Below, piece after piece: positions 6,466 to 6,874 of a stretch of 6,874 nucleotides of DNA; position 1 is the stretch's first letter, and every line of letters starts with the position of its first letter. This DNA comes from Thermoplasmata archaeon (GTDB taxonomy: Archaea; Thermoplasmatota; Thermoplasmata; Lutacidiplasmatales; UBA184). The notes under the pieces are model-generated. The model saw only the letters and a list, made by a program, of their open reading frames with translations. It was not told where the DNA came from and ran no database searches. The stretch lies in the NCBI GenBank assembly GCA_030040035.1, contig JASHUJ010000135.1:1-6874 (forward strand). The letters are read 5' to 3'. A program made the position numbers and the translations under genes.

Positions 6466-6473
6466 AGCAAAGC
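6466..6473 (-). promoter_or_regulatory. Weak TATA-like element for the AMMECR1 gene
   Basis: GCTTTGCT on the minus strand is centred about 26 bases upstream of the ATG at 6444. The spacing fits a leaderless start, but the match to a TATA box is poor, so this rests mainly on position. Confidence 0.25.
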
Positions 6474-6497
6474 GGCTTCGGCGGCGGCCGGAGGACC

Positions 6498-6505
6498 TTT
6501 TATAT
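6498..6505 (+). promoter_or_regulatory. TATA box for rpl40e
   Basis: TTTTATAT is the best TATA box in the window and stands out from its GC-rich surroundings. Its centre lies about 29 bases before the ATG at 6531, which predicts a transcript that begins at or within a few bases of the start codon. Confidence 0.7.
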
Positions 6506-6530
6506 CGGGTGCCGCGTCCCCGCGGTCCCC

Positions 6531-6683
6531 ATGCCGTTCCCCGAAGCGGTCGAGCGACTGCTCAACAAGAAGATCTGCATGAACTGCTCCGCGCGGAACC
6601 CGCCGCGGGCCGTCCAATGCCGTCGGTGCGGCTACAAGGGACTCCGCGTGAAGTCGCGCGAGCGATCCGGCAAGACCCAGTGA
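6531..6683 (+). CDS. rpl40e: Large-subunit ribosomal protein L40e (eL40)
   Basis: This 50-residue protein is the archaeal counterpart of the ribosomal part of eukaryotic ubiquitin-L40 fusions; it has no ubiquitin domain, as expected in archaea. It starts MPFPEAVERLLNKKICMNC, and the zinc finger is Cys16-x2-Cys19 with Cys30-x2-Cys33, followed by a basic tail (GYKGLRVKSRERSGKTQ) for rRNA binding. Both length and cysteine spacing are typical. The frame is open upstream to 6450, but the ATG at 6531 gives the family's exact N-terminus and sits at the spacing predicted by the TATA box at 6498-6505. It is transcribed alone, divergently from the AMMECR1 gene. Confidence 0.95.
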   Translation: MPFPEAVERLLNKKICMNCSARNPPRAVQCRRCGYKGLRVKSRERSGKTQ

Positions 6684-6700
6684 CCTCGCGGGTCCGAGGT
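6683..6700 (+). terminator. Small hairpin just after rpl40e (possible transcript end)
   Basis: ACCTCG (6683-6688) pairs with CGAGGT (6695-6700) around a six-base loop, beginning on the last base of the stop codon. There is no T run after it, and archaeal termination normally relies on T-rich tracts, so a terminator role is weak; it may only protect the mRNA end. Confidence 0.25.
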
Positions 6701-6874
6701 GGGCCCGACCAAGGGCGGTCCATCGGCCTCGGAGAGGTTCGCAAACTGCCCCGAAACGGTCTTAGGTCCGGCGCCAACGAACTCGGGGGCGAATGATCCG
6801 ACGAGGTACCTCGAACCCGGAGGGAGGTCCACCGAAGGTTCGGCACCCGACCTTCCTGGTACGGAGGACGTCGC
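6684..6874. other. No convincing gene; right-edge region
   Basis: These 191 bases look less GC-rich than the genes. Two open frames touch the right edge. One on the plus strand begins at the ATG at 6793 (MIRRGTSNPEGGPPK...), with a TATA-like TCTTAGGT around 6758-6765, about 30 bases before it. The other, on the minus strand, is open from the window end to a stop at 6632 and would overlap rpl40e. Neither shows the strong GC bias in third codon positions of the real genes nor a recognisable domain. Stem-forming segments occur at 6803-6812 (GAGGTACCTC, a perfect palindrome) and 6835-6854 (AAGGT-CGG paired with CCG-ACCTT, one bulged T). It may hold the beginning of a gene or an RNA that continues past the edge. 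Confidence 0.3.

Noticed and set aside
6790..6800. C/D-box small RNA based on a TGAT-like C box
   Set aside because: The match to RUGAUGA is incomplete and I found no suitably spaced D box.
6810..6830. 5S rRNA fragment suggested by CGAACCCGG
   Set aside because: The following conserved GTTAAGC-type segment and the flanking helices are missing.
6632..6874. Minus-strand gene entering from the right edge and overlapping rpl40e
   Set aside because: The frame is open but third-position GC bias is weaker than in the real genes here and no domain is visible; I mention it in the right-edge entry but do not call it.

Overview
The window looks like a piece of a very GC-rich archaeal chromosome. The archaeal signs are a stand-alone ribosomal protein L40e of 50 residues with a four-cysteine zinc finger, a stand-alone AMMECR1-domain protein, a protein with the proteasome alpha-subunit fold, and TATA elements placed so that transcripts would begin at or within a few bases of the start codon. 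A Thermoplasmatota-like euryarchaeon is my best guess, but it is an inference; nothing here fixes the lineage. I see no insertion sequence, CRISPR array, tRNA, rRNA or phage gene.

Layout. Positions 1-139 (minus) hold the 5' part of a VOC/glyoxalase-fold gene. A divergent intergenic region separates it from a plus-strand cluster: a CoA-binding (YccU-type) protein (239-676), a bactofilin-like beta-helix protein (683-1462) and a divergent, apparently non-catalytic proteasome alpha-like protein (1542-2219). This cluster meets head-on a minus-strand gene of unknown function (2216-2743); the two stop codons share a CTAG. A second divergent promoter region then serves that unknown gene and ileS, isoleucyl-tRNA synthetase (2880-5843). 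The ileS 3' end overlaps the convergent AMMECR1-domain gene (5812-6444) by 32 bases. A third divergent region leads to rpl40e (6531-6683), after which about 190 bases contain no convincing gene.

How the genes fit together. IleRS and L40e belong to translation, and the AMMECR1 protein is a conserved archaeal/eukaryotic family of unsettled function. The most unusual part is 239-2219. A bactofilin-like polymer-forming protein sits beside a proteasome alpha-fold protein that lacks a threonine nucleophile and the gate YDR motif, but keeps a lysine that appears to align with the ATPase-docking lysine of true alpha subunits. Whether these act together is only suggested by their order and strand. The N-terminus of the proteasome-like gene is uncertain and may hide a one-base deletion in this sequence.
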